Assembly: GCF_006476045.1 (NCBI RefSeq)
Contig: NZ_SRZY01000002.1
Coordinates: 1-64,000 of the forward strand
Origin: Sphingobacterium lumbrici
GTDB taxonomy: Bacteria; Bacteroidota; Bacteroidia; Sphingobacteriales; Sphingobacteriaceae
Direction: 5' to 3'
Length of the DNA: 64,000 bases
The position numbers were made by a program, and so were the translations under genes. The notes under the pieces are model-generated. The model was not told the DNA's origin, did no database searches, and worked only from the letters and a program-made list of their open reading frames with translations. Of this stretch, positions 29,279 to 37,686 are shown piece after piece (positions within the stretch are counted from its first letter, which is position 1; every line of letters starts with the position of its first letter).

Positions 29279-32200
29279 TTAGTAATCTATTTTTTTCGTA
29301 ATGAGTACAGTGCCTTTTCTGACAACCGATTTTTCATTTATTTTATGCCCTGTAAAAATGTAAAAATATGTACCTTCAGAAAGGTTAGACGCGTCCCAAT
29401 CATTTTGGTAATTCGAATTTTTATACACTGATTTTCCAAATCGATCTATAATATCCAACTCCATCCTGTCAAATAGATAGGTACCAATAACAACGAACGT
29501 ATCATTTTTATTGTCTCCATTAGGGGTAATGGTATTCGGCAAAAAGAAACCTGTAATTTCAATAGTTATTTTAGCAGGATTAGACCAGTTCTCATTCTTA
29601 TCCTGAATCTGATAAGTCCACTCGTCAAATCCCGTAAAATTCTCATTCGGTACATAAACAACATCTCCATTCCCTACTAGTTTAATCGTTCCGTATGTAG
29701 GATAGGATAAAATATTAACCGTTTCAATGTTTATAAAACTTCCCTCAACATAATCATTGATATAAGGCTTAACAGTTCCTCGGTTATTATATCCGATTTT
29801 TATCTGATCGTCCACAGCCACCGGTACCGTTTGTCGGATGAAGATTTTTACCTCAGCTACATTACTCCAAAGGCCACTTTTATCTTTGACTGAATAAAAA
29901 AAGGTGTCTTCTCCGTAAACAAGGTTACTAAGGGGATAGTACCAAATCGCATCTCCCTCCACAAAAACTTCACCGTAGCTGGGATGTTCTGTTATACGTA
30001 TCGAATTGACCTCAATAGTACTGGATCCGGCAGCATCGTTGTCCAAGACATTAATCCGAGCGTTATTTCCCTGAAAAAATATTATCGAATCCACAATCGC
30101 CTTTGGTGGTATAGCTACAACAGTTATTGTAGGGTTGTCATCATCGAATGTATTACCCGAAACGTCAAAAATCTCAAACTGATACTTTTCGTCTGTTCCA
30201 AATACGAGGGCTGTATTTTCCACATACCCCCTATCAATATCCGATTGATTAACGATGTATGTTGCTGTGTGTATCGTTCCTCCATTCTGTAAGGTAAAAG
30301 GAGAAACTAGCATATCAGCTTCTTGTATATTTTTATCACGCAATCGTAGATCTGACACGGCCAAATAACCTGAATGAAGAATTTCAAAGTGATAGACAAT
30401 TTGATCGCCTAGGGTAAACTGATTATTCTCACCGGTCCCCTTGTTGATAACAGATTTCCTGAGTTGCAAAATAGGTTTGGTGTCGATATCGATAACGGTT
30501 TGTTCGTCATCTTCGAAAGAAGTACCTGAAACATCTGTTACGTCAAATTTTCTTGGATTCTTACCCTTTACTACGGCAGAATTGGTAACCTGTTTCTTTA
30601 TTACATCATCGGCGGTAATCGTGTATCGAACTGTAAATGATACTTCATCTCCTTCTTTATCTAGAAATGTCTTTGGTGGCACCAAATTAGTATTCCCCAG
30701 CAATGGATCCTGTACAAAGATGTCTGTTACCGGCACCATGCCTGAATTACGAATGGTAAAGGTGTACTCCAGTAGCTCACCTGCTTCCTGAAAACCGGAT
30801 TGGTTAGAATCGATATGCTTTACTGTTTTCAAGAGCTGCAATTGCCCTCTTTCGTGATAAGGTTCCAGCAGAAACACATCGGTATTCAATATCATGTTAT
30901 TACACCCCTCCATACATTCATCGAATACAGTACCCGGAGATACCGCTTCGGTATTACCGGAAGTTGCATCAGGATCGGTGAAATCTCTCGGTCGAACCAC
31001 TCCCCCCAAAGCATCTACAAATCCATACGTAGCATCCGGTACGTTATTCGCTGTAGCTTTTATCGTAAAAATCAAATGACATCCATTGGGAAGATCTATC
31101 GTTCCGTCGACATTATTTGCAACGATGTTCACTGAATGAACGGTACCACAAAAATTCGAAGGAGCGGCTGTACTAATTATGAAACCCTCCGGCAAACTAA
31201 ACGAAAAAGCACTGTTATTCGCATCCGAAGGTCCGTTATTCTTCACCACAACGGTATAGGTAATGACTTCGTCCAATTCGATCTCCGTTTTATCGGGTTC
31301 GATGGAAACAATTTCGAGATCTGCAATTTCAACCGTTGCTGCTTTTACCACACTTTCCTGTACCTGAACGGTATATGACCAGGTATCCATGCCTTTGTTA
31401 TTTCCAAAGCTGGAAGCACCGTAGTTGTTATTCACACTTTGATTCGATATCGTTGAACGTCGATACGACCCCCATTTGTGGCCATTTTCATCACTAGGTA
31501 TTCCATCTAGATTTATAAGTGGATCAGACTGTTCTTCCAACAGCCCCGGGGATATTTCACTATCATCCCAATACATAATGGCCGGACCATTCACACTACC
31601 ATCCGGATTCATTCGTTTTACCAAAATACCTTTGGGATTGATTTCCATATCAAAGTACGGAAAGTGTATTTCTCCTTCTACTGAACCGATCAATATCTCA
31701 ATGGGATAGTCTCGACCCGGAGGCAAAAGATTTCCGTCCCCGTCCTTGCCATCCCAGATATATTGGTTACTACCCACTGTAGCTTGCATCAATATATCAC
31801 GTTGTTCAAAAGAATATTGGGGATCTCTTGACCTGATCGTAATTTTATATCTGCCTGCATAATTTGTTTCAAAGCTAATTTTACTCCCTTTCAAATTAAC
31901 GTGATTAGGGGTTCCCTCACTTCCGGTCAAACTTATATTTTTGATTTCGGCCACCTGGATGGAATTCAACAACCAGGTAGAGCCCCCCGGAACAACCCCT
32001 GTACTTGTTGGTGGTAAACCAGGATCAGGCATGGTATATAACATCTTATGCGTGATATAACCATTGTCTACATCCGCAAGTAATGGATTATGGATATATG
32101 CGTTATAGCCTTGGTTTGAACTTTTATAACTTGGATTTCCCTCCCCGTCCAGAAACCCGGTGTTATTTACAAAATATGAAAACTGAATGCCATGACTCCC

Positions 32201-32896
32201 ATTCCCATCTACTTTATATACGTATCCGTCTTTGGTCAATACATAATTTACACCATAAAAAGCGCCTTCTTCTTTATCTAAAGATTCACCATTCAAATAC
32301 AGATTAAGCACATTGGTATATACCCTGCCCGCAATCCATTCTGTATCTGTTGTATTCCTCACCGAAATATCCCAGGCCGCTATCAAGTAGCCTCTATCTG
32401 ATTGATGCCAAATCCCATCAGCCGGGTTTAACGGAGGAGTGGTTCCACCTGGCTGCACAATTTCACCGGAGGGAGGTATAAACTCTATCCGCCATATTCC
32501 TTCTTCATCGACGGGAATCTCACGGGGAGTATAACCTATCCTCGGTCCGGCCAATTCAGCCCCTCGCGTGCTGTACAATCCCGTCGCCATAATACGCCCA
32601 ACGTCTGAATTATCCGTCATCACTACGCTATTACCTGAAGGAGATGTTACCCGAATTCTTCCATTGCCTACATTTTGCGCACTGGACGCTACCGCTAAGG
32701 TTTCGCCGACACGTGCATAAGCATAGTGTGCTCCCAGATCAGAAAATGAAGTATAGCCAACAAAAGGCAATGCACTAAAAAAAGCCCTGTTTCCCCGTAC
32801 GTCACGTGGATATAAGTCTTTTGAACCATCCGCTAAGATGGTGGTAAACTTTGATATAAATAGAACAAAAAGTACTAATTTAGCTACAATATGCAT
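29279..32896 (-). CDS. Large secreted protein with DUF11 repeats and gliding-motility C-terminal sorting domain
   Basis: The product is about 1205 residues. I place the start at 32896, where MHIVAKLVLFVLFISKF and the following ILA give a clean signal peptide; a longer form adds only ten residues. After a roughly 500-residue N-terminal beta-rich region (SprB-like, many Gly/Asn/Pro turns) come several DUF11-like repeats (YTVVVKNNGPSDANNS, YTFTIRNSGMVPVTD, YHFEILHSGYLAVSD), two domains of the type KDKSGLWSNVAEVKI, and at the end FLPNTITPNGDNKNDTF plus IIDRFGKSVYKN, the CHU_C type-B sorting domain of the type IX secretion system. It should reach the surface by that system and act as an adhesin-like protein. 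Confidence 0.9.
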   Translation of the reverse strand: MHIVAKLVLFVLFISKFTTILADGSKDLYPRDVRGNRAFFSALPFVGYTSFSDLGAHYAYARVGETLAVASSAQNVGNGRIRVTSPSGNSVVMTDNSDVGRIMATGLYSTRGAELAGPRIGYTPREIPVDEEGIWRIEFIPPSGEIVQPGGTTPPLNPADGIWHQSDRGYLIAAWDISVRNTTDTEWIAGRVYTNVLNLYLNGESLDKEEGAFYGVNYVLTKDGYVYKVDGNGSHGIQFSYFVNNTGFLDGEGNPSYKSSNQGYNAYIHNPLLADVDNGYITHKMLYTMPDPGLPPTSTGVVPGGSTWLLNSIQVAEIKNISLTGSEGTPNHVNLKGSKISFETNYAGRYKITIRSRDPQYSFEQRDILMQATVGSNQYIWDGKDGDGNLLPPGRDYPIEILIGSVEGEIHFPYFDMEINPKGILVKRMNPDGSVNGPAIMYWDDSEISPGLLEEQSDPLINLDGIPSDENGHKWGSYRRSTISNQSVNNNYGASSFGNNKGMDTWSYTVQVQESVVKAATVEIADLEIVSIEPDKTEIELDEVITYTVVVKNNGPSDANNSAFSFSLPEGFIISTAAPSNFCGTVHSVNIVANNVDGTIDLPNGCHLIFTIKATANNVPDATYGFVDALGGVVRPRDFTDPDATSGNTEAVSPGTVFDECMEGCNNMILNTDVFLLEPYHERGQLQLLKTVKHIDSNQSGFQEAGELLEYTFTIRNSGMVPVTDIFVQDPLLGNTNLVPPKTFLDKEGDEVSFTVRYTITADDVIKKQVTNSAVVKGKNPRKFDVTDVSGTSFEDDEQTVIDIDTKPILQLRKSVINKGTGENNQFTLGDQIVYHFEILHSGYLAVSDLRLRDKNIQEADMLVSPFTLQNGGTIHTATYIVNQSDIDRGYVENTALVFGTDEKYQFEIFDVSGNTFDDDNPTITVVAIPPKAIVDSIIFFQGNNARINVLDNDAAGSSTIEVNSIRITEHPSYGEVFVEGDAIWYYPLSNLVYGEDTFFYSVKDKSGLWSNVAEVKIFIRQTVPVAVDDQIKIGYNNRGTVKPYINDYVEGSFINIETVNILSYPTYGTIKLVGNGDVVYVPNENFTGFDEWTYQIQDKNENWSNPAKITIEITGFFLPNTITPNGDNKNDTFVVIGTYLFDRMELDIIDRFGKSVYKNSNYQNDWDASNLSEGTYFYIFTGHKINEKSVVRKGTVLITKKIDY

Positions 32897-33035
32897 ATTG
32901 GCATTAATAATCAAGGCAATACACAAACTTAGACAAAGTTAATTATACCTGCAAGTTTCCCAGGTTAAACATCCGTATTAAGTTTACCCTCACTAATCTG
33001 TCTTAGCAAATAGGCTCCAATGAAGAGCAATAGGC

Positions 33036-33066
33036 TTGTGAATCCAAAGCATTTTATCTAAGTTTG
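33036..33066 (+). promoter_or_regulatory. queE promoter
   Basis: TTGTG at 33036-33040 and TAAGTTTG at 33059-33066 fit -33/-7 with an 18-base gap, 20 bases before the queE ATG. Nearly the same sequence recurs at 34438-34469. Confidence 0.65.
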
Positions 33067-33086
33067 CAGCCTAATTACTATTTGCA

Positions 33087-33710
33087 ATGTCACATCAAGT
33101 ACCAGAGGATGGCACTCGACTTCCTTTAATGGAAGAGTTTTACACCATACAGGGTGAAGGATTCCATACCGGAAAAGCTGCCTATTTTATCCGATTAGGA
33201 GGGTGTGACGTAGGTTGTCATTGGTGCGATGTAAAGGAAAGCTGGAATGCGGAGCTACATCCGCTTACTTCGGCCGACCAAATAGTAGAAAATGCAAAGC
33301 AATACCCTTCCAAAACGGTGGTAATAACAGGTGGTGAACCTTTAATATACAACCTGGATTATCTAACCAGAAAGCTGAAAGAAGCTGGAATAAAAACATT
33401 TATAGAGACTTCCGGAGCGTATCCTTTAAGCGGATTTTGGGACTGGATCTGCCTTTCTCCTAAAAAATTTAAAGGTCCACGTCCGGATGTGCTAAATGCC
33501 GCTGGAGAGCTGAAAATTATTATTTTTAACAAAAGTGATTTTGAATGGGCAGAAGAGCATGCTAAATTTGTCGGGGATCAATGCAAACTATACCTGCAAC
33601 CGGAATGGTCTAAAGCTTCAGAAATGACTCCTTTAATCATTGACTACGTTAAAAATAACCCTAAATGGGAAATTTCACTGCAAACCCACAAGTATCTGAA
33701 TATCCCTTAG
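33087..33710 (+). CDS. queE: 7-carboxy-7-deazaguanine synthase (radical SAM)
   Basis: The 207-residue protein has FYTIQGEGFHTGKAAYFIRL and the radical SAM cluster motif C-x3-C-x2-C at Cys40, Cys44 and Cys47 (GGCDVGCHWCD), plus the GGEPL segment that binds SAM. It converts carboxy-tetrahydropterin into 7-carboxy-7-deazaguanine on the way to queuosine. The C-x3-C-x2-C spacing is standard for Bacteroidota QueE. No other queuosine gene is nearby. The gene has its own promoter, between the secreted protein and the dispersed repeat. Confidence 0.93.
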   Translation: MSHQVPEDGTRLPLMEEFYTIQGEGFHTGKAAYFIRLGGCDVGCHWCDVKESWNAELHPLTSADQIVENAKQYPSKTVVITGGEPLIYNLDYLTRKLKEAGIKTFIETSGAYPLSGFWDWICLSPKKFKGPRPDVLNAAGELKIIIFNKSDFEWAEEHAKFVGDQCKLYLQPEWSKASEMTPLIIDYVKNNPKWEISLQTHKYLNIP

Positions 33711-33754
33711 CAAGAGGTTAAGGTTGATTGTAAAAGTTGAGAGGGTAATAAAAC

Positions 33755-34245
33755 CGAAGGTTTTTCTTTTGCAATTTTGTTAATGCCCCTCTCATTACCT
33801 TTCCGCCACTAGCCGTGGCAGGGCTCCTTCTTTCTCCTTGACGAGAAAGAAGCAAAGAGTCAAGGCTGTATCGTATTTGTCGTTCCGGCTACGCGATGAT
33901 GCAGTGCGCAGCTCTTAGGCCTCCACCGCTCCGTCCCAAAGCAAAGGCTGAGATCTGCTTGGTTAAGTGCTGATTGTACGCTTCTGCAACACATCATCTG
34001 CGGCCTGCACGTCCAAATCCGCTAAGGCCGTTTTTTTTAATCAGCTGAGGAATAAAGTAATACTTAAGAATAAAGCACTATCCTTACATACCCGACAAAT
34101 GTCGCCTTAGCGGGTCGACAATTGCAGGAATGGTGAACCGTCGTGTCGAGCCGGTACAGCGACGAGTTTTTGATTCCTTTTTGCGGAAAAAAGGAATGCC
34201 CTGTCGCGGCGAGCGACAAAAGAAATTAGTATAAAACAAACCTTC
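33755..34245 (-). repeat. Dispersed non-coding repeat, copy R2 (complete)
   Basis: This is the best-preserved copy, inverted relative to R1. Both ends begin with GAAGGTTT read inward. From the left: an H1 hairpin GCCAC/GTGGC (about 33815-33830), an H2 hairpin CTTCTTTCTC/GAGAAAGAAG with a CTTGAC loop (about 33828-33853), the 308-base core (33860-34167) nearly identical to 9452-9761, an H2 hairpin ATTCCTTTTT/AAAAAGGAAT with a CCGC-type loop (about 34173-34198), and an H1 hairpin GTCGC/GCGAC with a GGCGA loop. There is no conserved frame; a 69-codon minus frame inside it is accidental. The 880-base gap 33711-34590 otherwise holds the tandem repeat and promoter described next. Confidence 0.8.
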
Positions 34246-34286
34246 ATTTATTTTAAACACTAAATTACTAAACCTAAGGTATTTAT

Positions 34287-34430
34287 TATTCATTAATGTT
34301 TGCCTTCAATGGCATGAATGAGCTCACGATGTTCGGTTATTCATTAATATTTGCCTTCAATGGCATGAATGAGCTCACGATGTTCGGTTATTCATTAATG
34401 TTTGCCTTCAATAACATGAATAAGCTCGCA
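34287..34430. repeat. Tandem repeat of 51 bases, nearly three units
   Basis: Units at 34287-34337 and 34338-34388 differ by one base (TTAATGTTT versus TTAATATTT region) and a third degenerate unit runs from 34389 to about 34430. The unit contains AATGAGCTCACGATGTTCGG. Because 51 is a multiple of three a frame stays open through it, but no gene is likely. The array ends just before the promoter of the OmpA-family gene. Confidence 0.85.
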
Positions 34431-34437
34431 AGCTGCG

Positions 34438-34469
34438 TTTGTGAATACAACGCATTTTATCTAAGTTTA
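34438..34469 (+). promoter_or_regulatory. Promoter of the TPR/OmpA protein
   Basis: TTTG at 34438-34441 and TAAGTTTA at 34462-34469, 20 bases apart. It leaves a 120-base leader before the ATG at 34591. The element is almost identical to the queE promoter. Confidence 0.55.
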
Positions 34470-34590
34470 TACCATAAGGCAATTGGTATATGAACCCGAC
34501 ATGATTAAAAAAATCATTAAGCACACAGGGCAATGAGTTTTTTAGTCATCAAAGGCTCCATCTGACAACTAAAAAACAGGAAATAAACAG

Positions 34591-36486
34591 ATGAAACTCT
34601 TATTCACGGTCATAAGTTTTTATTTATGCTTTGGTATCGAAGCTAATCTGATATACGCGCAACTTCCTTCCTCAAATAAAAAAGCGCAACAGGCTTATGA
34701 AACCGCCAATAAAAATCTTCGCTTACAACAAACAGATCTAGCGGTTTCCTACTTGAAGAAAGCTGTAGAATTGGACCCTGACTTCGCAACTGCATACCAG
34801 CAACTGGGCGACATACATCGCCAAACAGAGAATTACGCACAAGCCATAGAATATTATAAAAGTGTATTAAAACTCGATCCTAAACTAACCTCCTTAACTA
34901 AATACGGATTAGGGGAATCGCTGCTTAATGAAGGAAAATATCAGGAAGCTCTTACCTATCTAGAAGATTATGCAAAAAATAATCTGACTGAAAAAAGCAG
35001 GAGGCAAATAGATAAGTACATCGCCGATTGTCTTTTTGCAATTAAATATACCGAACAAAATACAGTTCATTTACAAAAGCTTCCCACGACAATAAATACA
35101 TCAGATGATGAGTACTTTCCCAAATTGACGGCTGACAACAAGACAATTGTATTCACGCGGAAAGTAAACAATCAAGAAAATTTCTTCGAAAGTGAATTTG
35201 ACTCTAACAATTGGTCGGAAGCTAAGAAATTGACGGGAAAGATTAATTCAGAAGCGTTTAATGAGGGGGCACATTGCATTTCACCGGATGGAAAGTACTT
35301 GTTTTTTACCGGATGTAATAGACCCAATGGAATGGGAAGCTGCGACATCTATGTTTCCAAAAAAGAAAATGGCGAATGGGGTACGCCTTATAATTTAGGT
35401 GCACCAATTAACACAAAGGGCTGGGAGTCACAGCCTGCAATATCTGCCGACGGTAAAACTTTGTATTTTGTAAGCAATCGTACCGGAGGAATCGGAGGCT
35501 ATGACATCTGGAAAAGTACATTAAATGAGTTGGGAAAATGGGGAAATCCAGAGAATCTGGGAAAAGAAATCAACACGCCCTTTGACGAGAGCGCCCCCTA
35601 CATTCATGCGGATAATAAAACCTTATATTTTGCATCAAATGGATGGCCTGGTTTCGGAAGGTTAGATTTATTTTTAAGCCATGTAGATACAGCAGGCAAC
35701 TGGTCACACCCCGAAAACTTAGGCAAACCCATAAACAACCACTATAATCAAACTGCAATCCACGTCAGTATAAATGGTAAATTAGGTTATTTAGCTGCTC
35801 AGGACTCCAGCAGGCAGCTAGATATATTTACCTTTCAACTATCACAATTAATCATGCCCGATCCTGTAGCTTATATTCAGGGACAAGTTATCGATGCAGA
35901 AAACAACCGTCCATTGGCAGCAAAGGTCAGTGTAACAAATACTGACAACCAACAGGTGGTATATGAAGATATTGCCGACTATATAGATGGAAAATTCATC
36001 GCCACCCTCCCCATAGGTTTTAATTATGCTGTCCATATTCAACATCAAGGATACCTGTTTGATTCCAAACAATATGCACTGGACGATCTAAAATTCACTA
36101 ACGAAAAATTTGAAGCAAATATCCTTCTCCAGCCTATAAAAGTTGGTGGCACGATCACATTAAATAACATCTACTTTGATATCAATAAATACGTATTATT
36201 ACCTACCTCAAAAAGCGATCTAACACTATTGCTGGCTTTCCTAAAGCTAAATCCGCTTATTATGATCGAAGTCAGCGGACATACGGATAATACAGGCACA
36301 AAAGATCTGAATCAAAAATTATCCGAAAACCGAGCGATAGCGGTAGCGAATTATCTATGTGCAAACGGGATTGCTAAAAACAGAATCACAACCCTAGGAT
36401 TAGGCGACGAGAGACCTATCGCTACCAATGAAACCGAAGAGGGCAAACAACTAAATAGACGAACAGAAATTAAGATTTTGAAATAG
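34591..36486 (+). CDS. TPR, propeller and OmpA-domain protein (PorE-like)
   Basis: The 631-residue protein has a signal peptide (FYLCFGIEANLIYAQ), TPR repeats at about 30-150 (AVSYLKKAVELDPDF, AIEYYKSVLKLDPK), WD40/PD40-like blades at about 165-430 (KYLFFTGCNRP, KTLYFVSNRTGGIGG, GYDIWKS), a carboxypeptidase-regulatory-like beta domain (about 435-525) and a C-terminal OmpA peptidoglycan-binding domain with GHTDNTG and NRRTEI (about 540-631). This four-part order matches PorE, the peptidoglycan-anchored part of the type IX secretion system, but such proteins have paralogues and no lipobox is present here. The convergent gene begins 2 bases away, end to end. Confidence 0.82.
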   Translation: MKLLFTVISFYLCFGIEANLIYAQLPSSNKKAQQAYETANKNLRLQQTDLAVSYLKKAVELDPDFATAYQQLGDIHRQTENYAQAIEYYKSVLKLDPKLTSLTKYGLGESLLNEGKYQEALTYLEDYAKNNLTEKSRRQIDKYIADCLFAIKYTEQNTVHLQKLPTTINTSDDEYFPKLTADNKTIVFTRKVNNQENFFESEFDSNNWSEAKKLTGKINSEAFNEGAHCISPDGKYLFFTGCNRPNGMGSCDIYVSKKENGEWGTPYNLGAPINTKGWESQPAISADGKTLYFVSNRTGGIGGYDIWKSTLNELGKWGNPENLGKEINTPFDESAPYIHADNKTLYFASNGWPGFGRLDLFLSHVDTAGNWSHPENLGKPINNHYNQTAIHVSINGKLGYLAAQDSSRQLDIFTFQLSQLIMPDPVAYIQGQVIDAENNRPLAAKVSVTNTDNQQVVYEDIADYIDGKFIATLPIGFNYAVHIQHQGYLFDSKQYALDDLKFTNEKFEANILLQPIKVGGTITLNNIYFDINKYVLLPTSKSDLTLLLAFLKLNPLIMIEVSGHTDNTGTKDLNQKLSENRAIAVANYLCANGIAKNRITTLGLGDERPIATNETEEGKQLNRRTEIKILK

Positions 36487-36488
36487 TA

Positions 36489-37559
36489 CTATAGCTTGAT
36501 TATTTTGCCGGATTTCACCGATTCATCGCATGCAAAAGCAATTTTCAAACTATTCAATGCGTCCTCCATCGATTTGGAAAGATCTAAGTCTTCCTGAATT
36601 GCGTTTAGAAAGAAAAGCTGTTCGCGGTTACACAATTCCTGATGATCTGGCTCATCCAATAAATCTATCCATTCATCGGATTTTAAAAACTCATTTTTCT
36701 CATTGATATCGGCATGGTGTATGCGTATCGATTCCGTTTGCGTATGAGCGGCTATCGAATCCGAATTACCTTGCCGGCTCGCATTATTAGCTACAATAGA
36801 TACAGAGCCTTTGGGTCCAATCACATCTTTGATAAAAAAAGCCGTTTCACTGACCATTGGCCCCCAACCTGCCTCATACCAACCTACACTTCCATCATCA
36901 AAACGAATCTGTAACTGTCCGTAATTATAATTATCCATCGGGATATCATCTGTTAACCGGGCACCAATCGCCGAAACCTGTATAGGTTTGGCATCTGTCA
37001 TCTGACACATCACATCAATATAGTGTACACCACAATCTACTATAGGACTAAGACTTTCCATTAAATTGCGATGAACATCCCACATATAGCCCCGACTTTG
37101 CTGATTTAAATTCATACGGAATACCAAAGGTGTACCCAATTTTCTTCCTTCAGTAATAAAACAAACCCAAGAAGGATGATGACGAAGAATATAACCGACC
37201 ACCAGTTTTTTATTCGCTCTATTTGCCGCATCGATAATACGTTGAGCTCCTGATACGGTATGCGCCAATGGCTTTTCAATAAACACATGTGCTCCTGCCT
37301 CCAGCGATTGAATAGCGTATTGTTCGTGCGTATCAGGGTAGGTAGATATACAAACCGCATCAGGTTTAGTCGCACGTAAGGCAACTTCAAAATTATCAAA
37401 CAATGGATAGTTTGCATTTAATTTTTCATTTAACGCGATCTTGCTATTCCCGCGTGACACCAAGCCAACTATCTCGAATTGTTCAAAATCATGATAGGCT
37501 TTAGCGTGTGATGCTCCCATATTACCACAACCAACTACTAAAATTTGTATTTTATCCAT
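36489..37559 (-). CDS. Gfo/Idh/MocA-family oxidoreductase
   Basis: The 356-residue protein starts with a Rossmann dinucleotide motif (ILVVGCGNMGASHAKAY), carries the family EKPLAHTVSGA motif at about residue 94 (Lys of the catalytic site) and a C-terminal alpha/beta domain with RDVHYIDV-like GVHYIDVMCQM. Members oxidise or reduce sugars, inositols or related polyols with NAD(P). The substrate cannot be read from the sequence. It is divergent from the DUF819 gene with a shared 127-base region that carries a 13-base inverted repeat. Confidence 0.9.
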   Translation of the reverse strand: MDKIQILVVGCGNMGASHAKAYHDFEQFEIVGLVSRGNSKIALNEKLNANYPLFDNFEVALRATKPDAVCISTYPDTHEQYAIQSLEAGAHVFIEKPLAHTVSGAQRIIDAANRANKKLVVGYILRHHPSWVCFITEGRKLGTPLVFRMNLNQQSRGYMWDVHRNLMESLSPIVDCGVHYIDVMCQMTDAKPIQVSAIGARLTDDIPMDNYNYGQLQIRFDDGSVGWYEAGWGPMVSETAFFIKDVIGPKGSVSIVANNASRQGNSDSIAAHTQTESIRIHHADINEKNEFLKSDEWIDLLDEPDHQELCNREQLFFLNAIQEDLDLSKSMEDALNSLKIAFACDESVKSGKIIKL

Positions 37560-37583
37560 ATCGCTCAGTTCTAACCCTTAAAA

Positions 37584-37631
37584 ATGCAACTTTATAGGGG
37601 ATTCCACAAACAAACTTGTATAAAGTTGCAT
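37584..37631. promoter_or_regulatory. 13-base inverted repeat between divergent genes
   Basis: ATGCAACTTTATA at 37584-37596 and TATAAAGTTGCAT at 37619-37631 are perfect complements 22 bases apart, in the region between the oxidoreductase and DUF819 genes. It could be an operator for both, or paired core promoter parts. Confidence 0.45.
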
Positions 37632-37686
37632 GAATTGATGGAGTTAATAAATTTTATTATATAAATTCACATTTTGTAATACAATT

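Noticed and set aside
32897..32926. Ten extra residues at the N-terminus of the large secreted protein
   Set aside because: The Met at 32896 directly begins a standard signal peptide; the upstream ATG adds a Cys/Ile stretch of no use.
34084..34293. 69-codon minus-strand frame in the second dispersed repeat
   Set aside because: The frame is not conserved in the other repeat copy.
34287..34430. CRISPR array
   Set aside because: Units are directly adjacent without spacers, only three, and no cas genes are nearby.
34296..34493. 65-codon frame with a 17-residue repeated peptide
   Set aside because: The period of 51 bases keeps any frame open; the frame runs through the next promoter and has no start context.
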